The notes beneath the pieces were generated by a model that worked only from the letters and a program-made list of their open reading frames with translations, was not told the origin of the DNA and searched no databases. Shown here one piece after another: positions 9,098 to 18,625 of a stretch of DNA of 46,357 bases (positions are counted from its first letter, which is position 1; each line of letters begins with the position of its first letter). Both the position numbers and the translations under genes were made by a program. Source of the DNA: RFSX01 sp964567435 (GTDB lineage Bacteria > Bacteroidota > Bacteroidia > Chitinophagales > Saprospiraceae); the NCBI GenBank assembly GCA_964567435.1, contig CAZMMQ010000022.1, positions 1 to 46,357 of the forward strand. The letters are read 5' to 3'.

Positions 9098-9787
9098 TCA
9101 ACTAAGGTTATAAATGTTCCGAATTAATATCTTATGAGGCTTCCTAGCACTAAAATGAATAACGTTTTGCCTTTTAAGATCACCTAGAACCCTGGCAACC
9201 GTCTGTCTGGAAGTATCTGTAATATTGGCTATCTCTTTATGCGATAGTCCATGATTTATAAGGACTTCATCTAATCCAATCTTTATTCCTTTTGTATCTG
9301 CCAACTGCTTGAGGAAAGCAAGTATTCTTGATTGAGCCTTTTTGATAACGAAATTGCTCATTCTAGTTTCTAAGTTTGACATCTTAGTGATAAACAATAA
9401 AGTCAACTCTTGACACAAATGAGGATTCTTCTCAAGTAAGTCTTTGAAAAATGTAATCGGTAAACTAAAGAGTTCCAAATCAGTCAATGCTTGGGCGAAC
9501 TCCTTTCTAGCTTGCTGCCCCGTCAGAAAATTCTCTCCTAACAGTTCTTTCTTATATACTATCTCCTTCAGTAGAACTTTGGAGTCTGAAATTTTTCTTC
9601 CACATTTAATATCGCCTTTACATACAATGTAAATGTCATCTACCGCATCTCCTTCCTTGTATACGTACTTGCCTTTTTTAATCTTGACGTGTCGAGCTTG
9701 CGTAGTGATCTGTTCAAGCTGCTGATCCGAAAGGTTTTTAAAGAGAGGTACTTCTCTTAGAATCAAAAATTTTGAAGAATGTATCAT
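9098..9787 (-). CDS. Crp/Fnr family transcriptional regulator
   Basis: The 229-residue protein has an N-terminal cyclic-nucleotide-binding-like beta roll (about 10-120: VPLFKNLSDQQLEQI, YVYKEGDAVDDIYIVCKGDI), a long dimerisation helix (about 125-150) and a C-terminal winged helix with a clear helix-turn-helix at 181-205 (LSHKEIANITDTSRQTVARVL). The four-Cys cluster of true FNR is missing (only scattered Cys at 56, 62 and 125), and the arginine-containing phosphate-binding cassette of CRP is not obvious, so the effector is unknown. It is transcribed alone, divergently from pckA with 337 bp between them. This makes control of its own gene or of pckA possible. Confidence 0.88.
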   Translation of the reverse strand: MIHSSKFLILREVPLFKNLSDQQLEQITTQARHVKIKKGKYVYKEGDAVDDIYIVCKGDIKCGRKISDSKVLLKEIVYKKELLGENFLTGQQARKEFAQALTDLELFSLPITFFKDLLEKNPHLCQELTLLFITKMSNLETRMSNFVIKKAQSRILAFLKQLADTKGIKIGLDEVLINHGLSHKEIANITDTSRQTVARVLGDLKRQNVIHFSARKPHKILIRNIYNLS

Positions 9788-10124
9788 GATGTGTGTTTTT
9801 ATTCTAGTAGATGCACTTCAAACCAAATCCCCCTACTGCTTTTCATGATACGATCTATCAATACTTTTGACCAATTTGCGATAAGCCTATATTTATTGAC
9901 TTAGTGTCAATTTAGAATAAGTAATTTTAACACTACTATAACATATACGAAATTTTTTCATATTAATTGCATTATACCAATGAATACAGACTTAAGACAA
10001 TTTATACACTATTCTATACTTCAAAAGTTAAAGAGCTTAGCTCATGACATACACTATGTTATTGGGTTCACTTCTTAATCTTTGTATTCTACTATTGATT
10101 AATACAACTTAGGTAAATCCAATT
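9788..10124. other. 337-bp divergent promoter region (crp-like / pckA)
   Basis: The region carries the start regions of two divergent genes. Visible structure is a perfect inverted repeat ATTGAC-N5-GTCAAT at 9895-9911. A 32-codon reading from ATG 9980 to TAA 10078 exists but has no recognisable features. No exact TAnnTTTG box was found; AATCTTTG at 10077-10084 is a near match 40 bp before pckA. Confidence 0.4.
9895..9911. promoter_or_regulatory. Candidate Crp/Fnr-type operator
   Basis: ATTGAC (9895-9900) and GTCAAT (9906-9911) are perfect inverted arms with a 5-bp spacer. The half-site resembles FNR-type TTGAT...ATCAA, although the spacing is one base longer. It lies 108 bp upstream of the regulator start and about 215 bp upstream of pckA. 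Confidence 0.35.
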
Positions 10125-11744
10125 ATGAAGAATTACGGTATCAAAAACCCAAAATCCTCATTAGAAGACCATCAAATCAAGGACTTTAAAAATGAATTTT
10201 GGAATCTCGAACCTGCTGAACTAATCAGTGAAACTCTCGAAAAAAAGCAAGGCACATTGACACAAAATGGTGTCCTAGTTATCAAGACTGGCAAATTCAC
10301 TGGAAGATCACCTAAAGACCGATATATAGTATTGGATGATAACACTAAGGATCACATCGACTGGAATGATATTAACCAACCAATCAGCTCAGATAGCTTC
10401 AACATCCTCTTTGAGAAAATAACAAACCACTTTAAAGGAAAAGACATCTATGTCAAAGACGCTGCTGCTTGTAATGACAAAAAATATCGTCTTCCTATAA
10501 GACTCATTGCGGAATACCCTTGGAGTGCTCAGTTTGTGCATAATATGTTTGTGAGATTAGATGAGAATGAAACCCTAACGCATGAGCCTGAATGGGTAAT
10601 ATACTGTGCACCTAGTTGTTTTGCTGACCCTCACACAGATGGAACCAGGGATTCAAATTTTTCTATTATCAACTTCGATAAGAAAATCATAATTATAGGT
10701 GGAACAGGATATACTGGTGAGATTAAAAAAGGAATTTTCTCAGTACTCAACTTTAAATTACCATTCGAAAAGAATGTCTTGTCGATGCATTGTGCTTCAA
10801 ATGTGGGGGCTGATGGTGATGCTGCTGTTTTCTTTGGATTGAGCGGTACTGGCAAAACAACGCTTTCAGCTGATCCAGAGAGAGAACTTATAGGAGATGA
10901 TGAGCACGGATGGTCAGATGATGGCTTATTCAACTTCGAAGGCGGATGCTATGCCAAGTGCATTGGATTGACCCCAACCAGTGAACCATCTATCTATCAA
11001 GCCATCAAACCGGGTGCAATCCTAGAAAATATCATGTTTCATTCTGGCAGCTGCAGACCTAATTTCAACGATACTTCCATTACTCAAAACACCCGCGTTT
11101 CGTACCCTATATTCCATATCAACAATTACCATAAGAAGGATACTGCAGCTCACCCCAATAATATCTTTTTCTTGACCTGTGATGCTTTTGGAGTCCTCCC
11201 ACCAATATCTAAACTAACGCCAGAGCAGGCTATGTACTATTTTCTGTCAGGTTACACGGCAAAGATTGCAGGTACAGAAGAAGGCATATCAGAACCACAG
11301 GCCACATTCTCAGCATGCTTTGGAGCACCTTTTCTTCCACTCAATCCAACAGTATATGCTGAGTTGCTTGGAGAAAAGATCAAAAAACATAATGCCGACA
11401 TTTGGCTAATCAATACAGGTTGGACTTCTGGAAGTTATGGCATCGGTCATAGAATACCCCTTAAATATACCAGAGCAATCATTACTGCAGTTCTCAATGG
11501 TGAAATGAAAGATGTAAAATATGAATCTTTTGATATTTTCAATCTGGAAATTCCAACCTCTTGCACGGGTGTACCTGAGAAGTTACTTAACCCAAGAAAA
11601 ACTTGGGACAACGAAATAGCTTATGATGAGTCATGCAAAAAGCTCGCGACTTTGTTTAAAGAAAATTTCGTCAAGTATGAAAATGAAGTAACATGTAGCA
11701 TTAGGAATATCAGCCCTAAGATTCCGGAAAATAACTTAATATAA
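10125..11744 (+). CDS. pckA: Phosphoenolpyruvate carboxykinase (ATP)
   Basis: The 539-residue protein converts oxaloacetate and ATP to PEP, CO2 and ADP, the first committed step of gluconeogenesis. Signatures: GRSPKDRYIV (60-69) substrate loop, P-loop GLSGTGKTTLS (238-248), GDDEHGW (257-263) with the metal-binding aspartates, and a C-terminal adenine region (INTGWTSGSYGIGHRI). The length matches bacterial ATP-type enzymes, and the GTP-type signature is absent. It is a single-gene unit with its own downstream terminator (11875-11914). A Crp/Fnr-type regulator is encoded divergently upstream, so carbon- or redox-linked control is plausible but unproven. Confidence 0.96.
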   Translation: MKNYGIKNPKSSLEDHQIKDFKNEFWNLEPAELISETLEKKQGTLTQNGVLVIKTGKFTGRSPKDRYIVLDDNTKDHIDWNDINQPISSDSFNILFEKITNHFKGKDIYVKDAAACNDKKYRLPIRLIAEYPWSAQFVHNMFVRLDENETLTHEPEWVIYCAPSCFADPHTDGTRDSNFSIINFDKKIIIIGGTGYTGEIKKGIFSVLNFKLPFEKNVLSMHCASNVGADGDAAVFFGLSGTGKTTLSADPERELIGDDEHGWSDDGLFNFEGGCYAKCIGLTPTSEPSIYQAIKPGAILENIMFHSGSCRPNFNDTSITQNTRVSYPIFHINNYHKKDTAAHPNNIFFLTCDAFGVLPPISKLTPEQAMYYFLSGYTAKIAGTEEGISEPQATFSACFGAPFLPLNPTVYAELLGEKIKKHNADIWLINTGWTSGSYGIGHRIPLKYTRAIITAVLNGEMKDVKYESFDIFNLEIPTSCTGVPEKLLNPRKTWDNEIAYDESCKKLATLFKENFVKYENEVTCSIRNISPKIPENNLI

Positions 11745-11874
11745 TTAGAATATCTTCATTCTAAATTCGGAAAGAGCAAAACCTAACTAGGAGAGTTTTT
11801 CATTCTATAGTGAATAAAATTCTTATGCATCTTTTATTCGAACTTTAGTTCACTTTGGCCATTCAATTGAAATT

Positions 11875-11914
11875 AAAAAAAAGAGGTTGATCCTAATCGG
11901 ATCAACCTCTTTTT
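11875..11914. terminator. Strong bidirectional terminator between pckA and the SprB-repeat gene
   Basis: GAGGTTGATCC (11883-11893) and GGATCAACCTC (11899-11909) form a perfect 11-bp stem with loop TAATC, flanked by an A-run on the left and a T-run on the right. Both convergent genes therefore get a stem plus U-tract. Confidence 0.92.
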
Positions 11915-11936
11915 GTAGATTGGAATTATCTTATTA

Positions 11937-14900
11937 CTACAACTTAAGAAATTGAGTTACAATTACTTTGTCTTCAAATTGTATTCTAGCAAAATACACA
12001 CCTGGCGAGTATGATGTAATATTCATCTCTGTTGCATTAGATATTGTATTTATTTTATCTACTATCTCTCCGTGAGATGATATTATAGTTATCGCAGATG
12101 GTAGTATGTCCAAGAATGACAACCTAATCATCTCACTTGCTGGATTAGGGGTAAGCAATACATATCGACCTTTATTGTCTAGCTCCGCTACTGCAGAATC
12201 TTCTCCTATGATAAATGAGAATTCAGTTATACAACCTTCGGTTATAATGTACAAGAACACCTCTCCACCTTCAGTTACACCAGTGAGATTTTGTTCTGTC
12301 GAAATAATGTTGCCCTCTGCATCCATCCATTCGTAGATATACGAGCCCGTACCTCCAGTCAATTCTATATCTACTCCTCCCATCACACCACTGGATACAT
12401 CTGTGACTTCCGAACTTATAAGCAGGACTTCCGCTAGCTCTTCCACAAATAAGGTATCTGATACTGTCTGGCCTACTCTGTCTGTAACCGTCAATATATG
12501 CTCTTGGCCCGATTGAAGAATATCAGTTGGTTCTATGTTAAATGTATAATCACCACAACCTCCTGTAAATGTTGTATTCAATGTTACATCACCATCACAG
12601 GATACAATAACCTGTTCAAAATCCAATTCTATTGGTATGAAAGTAAATTCATCAATAATGAATTCGAAAGATGATTCACAACCTTGATTATCGACTATGG
12701 TCGTCATATATGGACCAGTTAGTCCACCGCCAGGTGATTGAGAAATTGAAATATCATATGGAGCCGTACCACCTTGTACCGTTAGTGCTATATCCGTCTC
12801 AGCATCGAATGTACATGCGTCATCATTTGTCCTTTCAAATTGTGTGACAATAATCGGTAAAGGGTCCACTATACTAAAAGTTACTGTCTGTGCACAACCA
12901 GTTTCTGTATGGATGACTTGGATAGAATGTACGCCTACTTCAAACTCAGCTGGTAAATCTGGATAAGTAAAATCAGTACTTATTGTTGTAAAATCTACTA
13001 ATAACGGTTCCCCAGCACACCTGGCAATTAACTCTGAAGGTACAGAGAATAATGGGGAAGAGACCATTCCCACTTCTTCTATAGATATCACGCTACATCC
13101 CTCTGCATCTGTAACACTCAACTCATACGTCCCTGCAACTAGACCATCTATCACCTGACCATTCATTACCATTATTGGACTCCCTCCATTAATAGACAAA
13201 TTATAAGGTGGTGTGCCGCTGTTAATATTTACAGTGATGCTTCCTGAGTTAGGTTGCATACAATTAGCCAATGTACTAGATGTTCCCAAGCTAGGTCCAA
13301 CAGTTGACTCTACCACTACACTTTGTTGGAAAACACATCCACCAGCATCTCTAACAGTAATATTATAGTTGCCAGCTTGTAGATTCGCTTGGAATTCACC
13401 AAAAGGTTCTATAGTATAAGGAGCAGTGCCTCCAGAAGCAATGACTGTAATTGTTCCTGTTGCCTCATTACATTCAGCTGGGGTTGATATAATATTTGCT
13501 CCTAAGTCATTTATAACAGTAATATCAAAAGAGCAAGTACTGGTATTGTTACATAAGTCTGTAGCTGAAAATACAACTGTCGTTGTTCCTACAGGAAATA
13601 TGGCTCCTGGTAAAAGACCTGATACTAAAACAGGCTCCACTATATCACAATTATCTACAACAGACGGCAAATTATAATCGACACCATTACAGGTACTTGA
13701 TGTCATCCCGCTATTAGAACAATCTATAACAGGTGCAGTAACATCTACCACTTGGATGGTTACATTTGCTGAGCTCATATTACCATTAGCATCTGTAGCA
13801 AAAGCTGTAAAATTCTGTAATCCAATATCTGCGCAAGTAAATGAAGGCGTCGCAAAAGAAATCATATTAATCCCACAATTATCAAAACTTCCAGCATCCA
13901 CCATGTCAAATGTAACTGGAGCAGCATTACCTGCAGCATCCAATTCTACGATAGTTTCCACAACCAATAAGGTAGGTGGCTCATTATCATTGTTGCCGAC
14001 TTGATAGAACTCGTTAGCCACGCAGTTATTTCCATCAAATAATGAATAAGAATATAATCCTGGAGCCAAACCTACTAAAGTGTCAGGTAGATTAATAATT
14101 GTATCCATTCCTATAACAATAGTATCATTTATAGCACCATTAGACCAAATCATATTATAATCACCTACACCTCCTTGTATGCCAACCATAATGGCTCCAT
14201 CAGTCGTATTGTCACAACTGGCATTCTGTATATTCTGAAGATTAACCTGCAATGTATCTGGCTGAGTAACCACCAGATTGGATAATACTACATCACAGGT
14301 TGAAGCATCTGAAACTGTAACTCCATATGTGCCCGCAGGGATATTGGTTAGGTTGTTGTCGGAAGTCCCATTCGACCATGAAAATGTAAGTGGTGGTGTA
14401 GATCCAGATATGGCCAATCCAATCATTCCAGTATTCTCTCCAAAACAATTAACATTGCTAATCATTGGTGTGGCACCAAGCACACAGGCACCTCCAGACA
14501 CAGTCACGCAATCAACTTCTTCGCAGTCATTATTATCAGTTACTGTCACGCAATACTGACCTGGCAATAGATTAGAAATAGTCTGGGTAGTACTACCATT
14601 CGACCAATCATAATCATATCCCGGTGTACCACCTGAGCCAATTACAGAAGCCGTTCCATCTCCAGCATTAGGTGCAGAAGCATCTGTCGCCGTTATAGTC
14701 AACTGTATTTGATTCGGTTGTGATACCACTAGATTAGACAATACAACGTCACAACTTGTGGCATCAGTAATCGTCACAGCATAGGTTCCAGCTGGTATGT
14801 TTTGTAGACTACTATCTGACGTGCCAGTTGACCATGAAAATGTCACAGGAGGCGTCGATCCTGATAAATCTATTTCTATCAAACCTGTACTCTCACCAAA

Positions 14901-16160
14901 GCAATCAACATCAGTAATAAATGATGTTGCACCAAGAGCACAACCACCACTACCAACAGTCACACAATCTGTTTCTTCACATCCGTTATCATCTGTTACA
15001 GTAACACAGTACTGCCCAGGAGCTAAATTCGAAATAGTTTGAGTTGTAGCACCATTCGACCAATCATAATCATATCCCGGTGTACCACCTGATGCAGATA
15101 CTGTAGCCGTTCCATCAGTTGTATTTGCTGCAGAAGTATTTGTTGAAGTAAGCGATAACTCTATTTCATCTGGCTCCTCTATTGTTATAGAGAATTCTTC
15201 TGTACATCCTTGATCATCAGTCACTGTTACAAAATAGGTATCTGCTGCAAGATTAGTCTGAAAACATCCAGATCCTAACACATCCCAATCGCAGGTAAAA
15301 CCACCATTTCCTCCAGTAGGGTCCAAATCAATCAAACCATCTTGTTCGTCAAAGCAAGTGACGTCTTGTATAGTGCCATCTAATTCTATATCATCAGGTT
15401 CATCTATAGTTGTACTTGCTTCCGCCGTATTACCATTATCATCTGTGACGGTGATAGAATGAGATCCTGCATCCAAATTTGTAGCAACAGCTGTAGTTTC
15501 GCCATTGGACCATTCATATGTATATGGTGGTGTACCATCAGATGCCAATGCTTCAGCACTACCATCATCTCCGTCTGGACAAGTTACATCTGTCTCATTA
15601 ATTATCTCTACTGTCACAGAAGTCGTGGCAGTCACTGTTATTGTCTCTGAAGTACATTCTACTCTATCACCACCAGTACCAGATCCATTTCCAAGCACCG
15701 AACAGACATAGAAAGTCACATCGTCATTAATATTTGGCGCTTCCCACTCAGATATCCATGACACCGAACCGCCACCACCAAAATTTTCTGCTGGACTATG
15801 ACCCCAGTATTCTCGCCCTGCAGCCATCACGAATGCACCATCGCCTCCTAAAAATTCCCCAGCATTATTATTAGAGTCATCCAATGCAACCAAAGAGAAA
15901 CCTGCCCTTACTGGATTACCTGATAAGACATCTACTTCTACGTTAATGCCTAAGACATCTCCTCCATCTACATCGTCTAGGCCAAAAATATTAACCTCTC
16001 CAGTAAAATTACCATTGTTTTGGTGACAGCCTGCGCAGGTGCCTACATCTCCAGGTGCCCCTGTTCTCCTTGTTGGAAATTGTGAGGAGAAGGCTAAGAA
16101 TAGTAAGGAAAATAGGATACAAGTCCCTGAAAACTTGCGATTCTTTCTAAATCGTTTCAT
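11937..16160 (-). CDS. Giant SprB-repeat, haem-motif-bearing T9SS surface protein
   Basis: The 1407-residue protein has an N-terminal signal (hydrophobic 11-25), then GAPGDVGTCAGCHQNNG with a CAGCH c-haem motif at 42-46 and a Reeler/choice-of-anchor V-like domain up to about 175. Seven SprB-type repeats (pattern CFGEnxGxI..SGGTPPYxYxWSNG...NLxAGxYxVTVTDxxGC) follow to about 730, then an HYR-like module (DVTAPVIDCSN ... FPVGTTTVVFSATD), two or more further SprB-like repeats, and a T9SS type A sorting domain with the end TQFLKL. Two of the repeat pairs form a near-identical tandem duplication (see the repeat entry). SprB of Flavobacterium is a motile gliding adhesin. A role in adhesion or gliding is inferred, since no gliding machinery is in the window. 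It appears to be its own transcription unit. Confidence 0.9.
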   Translation of the reverse strand: MKRFRKNRKFSGTCILFSLLFLAFSSQFPTRRTGAPGDVGTCAGCHQNNGNFTGEVNIFGLDDVDGGDVLGINVEVDVLSGNPVRAGFSLVALDDSNNNAGEFLGGDGAFVMAAGREYWGHSPAENFGGGGSVSWISEWEAPNINDDVTFYVCSVLGNGSGTGGDRVECTSETITVTATTSVTVEIINETDVTCPDGDDGSAEALASDGTPPYTYEWSNGETTAVATNLDAGSHSITVTDDNGNTAEASTTIDEPDDIELDGTIQDVTCFDEQDGLIDLDPTGGNGGFTCDWDVLGSGCFQTNLAADTYFVTVTDDQGCTEEFSITIEEPDEIELSLTSTNTSAANTTDGTATVSASGGTPGYDYDWSNGATTQTISNLAPGQYCVTVTDDNGCEETDCVTVGSGGCALGATSFITDVDCFGESTGLIEIDLSGSTPPVTFSWSTGTSDSSLQNIPAGTYAVTITDATSCDVVLSNLVVSQPNQIQLTITATDASAPNAGDGTASVIGSGGTPGYDYDWSNGSTTQTISNLLPGQYCVTVTDNNDCEEVDCVTVSGGACVLGATPMISNVNCFGENTGMIGLAISGSTPPLTFSWSNGTSDNNLTNIPAGTYGVTVSDASTCDVVLSNLVVTQPDTLQVNLQNIQNASCDNTTDGAIMVGIQGGVGDYNMIWSNGAINDTIVIGMDTIINLPDTLVGLAPGLYSYSLFDGNNCVANEFYQVGNNDNEPPTLLVVETIVELDAAGNAAPVTFDMVDAGSFDNCGINMISFATPSFTCADIGLQNFTAFATDANGNMSSANVTIQVVDVTAPVIDCSNSGMTSSTCNGVDYNLPSVVDNCDIVEPVLVSGLLPGAIFPVGTTTVVFSATDLCNNTSTCSFDITVINDLGANIISTPAECNEATGTITVIASGGTAPYTIEPFGEFQANLQAGNYNITVRDAGGCVFQQSVVVESTVGPSLGTSSTLANCMQPNSGSITVNINSGTPPYNLSINGGSPIMVMNGQVIDGLVAGTYELSVTDAEGCSVISIEEVGMVSSPLFSVPSELIARCAGEPLLVDFTTISTDFTYPDLPAEFEVGVHSIQVIHTETGCAQTVTFSIVDPLPIIVTQFERTNDDACTFDAETDIALTVQGGTAPYDISISQSPGGGLTGPYMTTIVDNQGCESSFEFIIDEFTFIPIELDFEQVIVSCDGDVTLNTTFTGGCGDYTFNIEPTDILQSGQEHILTVTDRVGQTVSDTLFVEELAEVLLISSEVTDVSSGVMGGVDIELTGGTGSYIYEWMDAEGNIISTEQNLTGVTEGGEVFLYIITEGCITEFSFIIGEDSAVAELDNKGRYVLLTPNPASEMIRLSFLDILPSAITIISSHGEIVDKINTISNATEMNITSYSPGVYFARIQFEDKVIVTQFLKL
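14240..15151 (-). repeat. Tandem duplication of a 456-bp (152-codon) SprB double repeat
   Basis: Two adjacent ~456-bp units inside the surface-protein gene encode nearly the same pair of SprB repeats. A stretch of about 41 identical bases at 14595 and 15051 fixes the 456-bp period. At protein level both copies share GGTPGYDYDWSNG, PGQYCVTVTD, SNLVV and SGSTPP. Unit edges are approximate. Confidence 0.85.
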
Positions 16161-16237
16161 ATAAAGAGTGTAAGGTTAAATACTTATTAAGATTTGTACA
16201 ATCAAGCTGACATTGGCATTTTTATTAAAAGAAAAAA

Positions 16238-16278
16238 TCCTAGCTACAGAAAAAACCTTTAGGCCTTTTCTGCTAGGG
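16238..16278 (-). terminator. Hairpin with leftward U-tract in a divergent promoter region
   Basis: TCCTAGC (16238-16244) plus AGAAAA (48-53) pair with TTTTCT plus GCTAGG (16266-16277), giving a two-part stem of about 12 bp. Read leftward it runs into ATTTTTTCTTTTAATAAAA, a typical U-tract. It sits upstream of, and points toward, the SprB-repeat gene (start 16160), so it could be a 5' leader attenuator or the end of a short leftward RNA. Confidence 0.55.
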
Positions 16279-16441
16279 ATAAATCTTAAATATTAATGCT
16301 TTTGCTTTCTTGAATGCACATTGAGTCAACATAATTACTTTCAAAATACAATTTGGGTTGCGTTAATGTGACAATTATCCGTATAATTAATCTTCAAGCC
16401 ATATGGGCTAGAATACTTTAACAAAACAATGCACAGCAAGC

Positions 16442-18616
16442 ATGATACGAAATATTTTATTGACTGGTCTACTATCTTTCATCTTTCTTTTTAATCTACA
16501 CTCTCAAGACACCATCACGGTAGAAAAAATATGGAAAGACTATGAGTATCTAGCTAAGCGGGTACCTGGATTCAACTTTATGAATGATGGTCAACATTAT
16601 ACAAGATTAGAACGAAATGTAATCAAGAAGTATGACTTACTCACTGGGAAACCAGCTGGTAATGTGCTTGATGCCAGCACTTTAAAAGGGCAAAGTGGCT
16701 TTGAAGGTGATATTGATTCTTATGCATTCACGGATGATGAAAAAGTTATCATTATAGAATCCAACTCGGAACCCATTTACAGACGATCATCCAAAGCCAA
16801 TTTCTTTATCTACAATAGAGACACTGAGGAATTGACATCTGTATATGAAGACGACAAAGTACAATATGCCAGTCTTTCTCCAGATGGTACTAAGGTGGCT
16901 TACGTCTGGAACAATAATATATACTATAAGAATCTCGAAGATGGTGTAACGTTGCCTATTACTGAAGATGGTGAAAAAAATGCTATTATAAATGGATCTG
17001 CCGATTGGGTATACGAAGAAGAATTTTCTTTTGCTCAAGCTTTCCACTGGAGTCCTGACAGCAAAAAAATTGTCTATCTCAAATTCGACGAAAGAGAAGT
17101 CCCAGAATTTACGATGACTAATTTTAGAAATGAGTTATATCCAGAGTATGTCACATTTAAGTATCCTAAAGTTGGAGAAAATAATGCCGTAGTTACCGCA
17201 CATTGTTTTCATCTAGATAATGAAAAAACCACCAACATCAAGCTAGATGATAACAGCGAGCACTACATCCCTCGTATAATGTGGACCAACAATTCCGATG
17301 AGATTCTTCTTTACGTCATGAATAGGCATCAGAATAAATTGCTATTGCTTTTGGCCAATCCACAATCAGGAAATACTAAAGTCATACTAGAAGAAAATAG
17401 CAAATACTACATTGATATTACTGATGATATTCGATTTCTTAAAAACAACAAAGAATTCATCTGGTCTAGTGAAAAAAGTGGATATAATCACTTGTACTTA
17501 TATGGGCTTGATGGACAAGAAAAAAGACAACTTACGAAAGGAGAATATGATGTAATCAATTTCTATGGAGTAGATGAAGTCAACAATCGAATCTATTATA
17601 GGGCCGCTGAGAAAAATGCTTTAGAAAAGCAGGTTTATAGTATGTCACTGAATGGGGATGACAAACAAATATTGACTGATGTGCAGGGTACGAGCAGTGC
17701 GCAATTTAGCAGTACCTTTGATTACTTTGTTCATAATCATAGCACTGCGAATACGCCACCCACTTATAACGTAAGAGATAGGTCTGGAAAACAAGTTAGA
17801 TTAATAGAGGATAATAAAAATCTAGCTAAAAAATTGAAATCTTCAGGATTGGAGCCTGTGACCTTTTTTGACTTCAAAACGAGTGAGAATGTTAAGCTAA
17901 ATGGTTGGATGATTAAGCCTGCTGATTTTGACGAGACCAAAAAATATCCAGTCTTTATGTATCTCTATGGTGGCCCTGGTTCTCAGCAAGTAACGGATAG
18001 TTGGAGGGGTCAGAACTATTGGTGGTTTCAAATGATAGCTAATAGTGGTTATATTGTTGCCTGTGTAGATAATAGAGGGACTGGCGCCAGAGGTGAACAG
18101 TTTAAAAAGATGACTTATTTGCAGCTGGGTCATTATGAAACCATAGATCAGATAGAAGCAGCTAAGTATCTTGGCAACCTAGCTTATACAGATGCTGATA
18201 GAATTGGCATTTTTGGGTGGAGCTATGGTGGATATATGTCATCACTGTGCTTGCTTAAAGGTAATGATGTATTCAAAGCAGCTATTGCTGTCGCTCCAGT
18301 AACCAACTGGAGGTGGTATGACACAATCTATACTGAGCGCTATATGAGAACTGAAGAAGAGAATCCTGATGGATACGCAGATAACTCCCCCGTCAATTTT
18401 GCGGATAGACTAAAAGGCAACTATCTACTCATTCATGGTATGGGTGATGATAATGTCCACTGGCAAAACACAGTAGAAATGGCCAATGCACTGATTAAAG
18501 CCAATAAGCAATTTGATACCTATTATTATCCAAATCGTCATCATGGCATTTCTGGAGGTAATACAAGATTGCATTTATATAACAAGATGACACAATTCAT
18601 CTATGATAAAATTTAA
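16442..18616 (+). CDS. Dipeptidyl peptidase IV (S9B family prolyl peptidase)
   Basis: The 724-residue exported enzyme removes X-Pro dipeptides from peptide N-termini. It has a signal peptide (MIRNILLTGLLSFIFLFNLHSQ), an eight-bladed beta-propeller N-terminal half (with EEEFSFAQAFHWSPDSKKI, the DPP4 glutamate motif that binds the substrate amino terminus), and a C-terminal alpha/beta hydrolase. The catalytic triad is readable: Ser594 in GWSYGGYMS, Asp669 in HGMGDDNVHWQN and His701 in NRHHGISGG. Length and order fit bacterial DPP IV. smpB follows with its start only 9 bp beyond the stop, so the two genes may be co-transcribed. The function is peptide scavenging in the periplasm, inferred from the family. 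Confidence 0.95.
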   Translation: MIRNILLTGLLSFIFLFNLHSQDTITVEKIWKDYEYLAKRVPGFNFMNDGQHYTRLERNVIKKYDLLTGKPAGNVLDASTLKGQSGFEGDIDSYAFTDDEKVIIIESNSEPIYRRSSKANFFIYNRDTEELTSVYEDDKVQYASLSPDGTKVAYVWNNNIYYKNLEDGVTLPITEDGEKNAIINGSADWVYEEEFSFAQAFHWSPDSKKIVYLKFDEREVPEFTMTNFRNELYPEYVTFKYPKVGENNAVVTAHCFHLDNEKTTNIKLDDNSEHYIPRIMWTNNSDEILLYVMNRHQNKLLLLLANPQSGNTKVILEENSKYYIDITDDIRFLKNNKEFIWSSEKSGYNHLYLYGLDGQEKRQLTKGEYDVINFYGVDEVNNRIYYRAAEKNALEKQVYSMSLNGDDKQILTDVQGTSSAQFSSTFDYFVHNHSTANTPPTYNVRDRSGKQVRLIEDNKNLAKKLKSSGLEPVTFFDFKTSENVKLNGWMIKPADFDETKKYPVFMYLYGGPGSQQVTDSWRGQNYWWFQMIANSGYIVACVDNRGTGARGEQFKKMTYLQLGHYETIDQIEAAKYLGNLAYTDADRIGIFGWSYGGYMSSLCLLKGNDVFKAAIAVAPVTNWRWYDTIYTERYMRTEEENPDGYADNSPVNFADRLKGNYLLIHGMGDDNVHWQNTVEMANALIKANKQFDTYYYPNRHHGISGGNTRLHLYNKMTQFIYDKI

Positions 18617-18625
18617 GTGTCCCTA

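Noticed and set aside
9980..10078. 32-codon reading frame upstream of pckA (MNTDLRQFIHYS...)
   Set aside because: No conservation evidence, no attenuator structure or runs of regulatory codons, and length within chance for AT-rich DNA.
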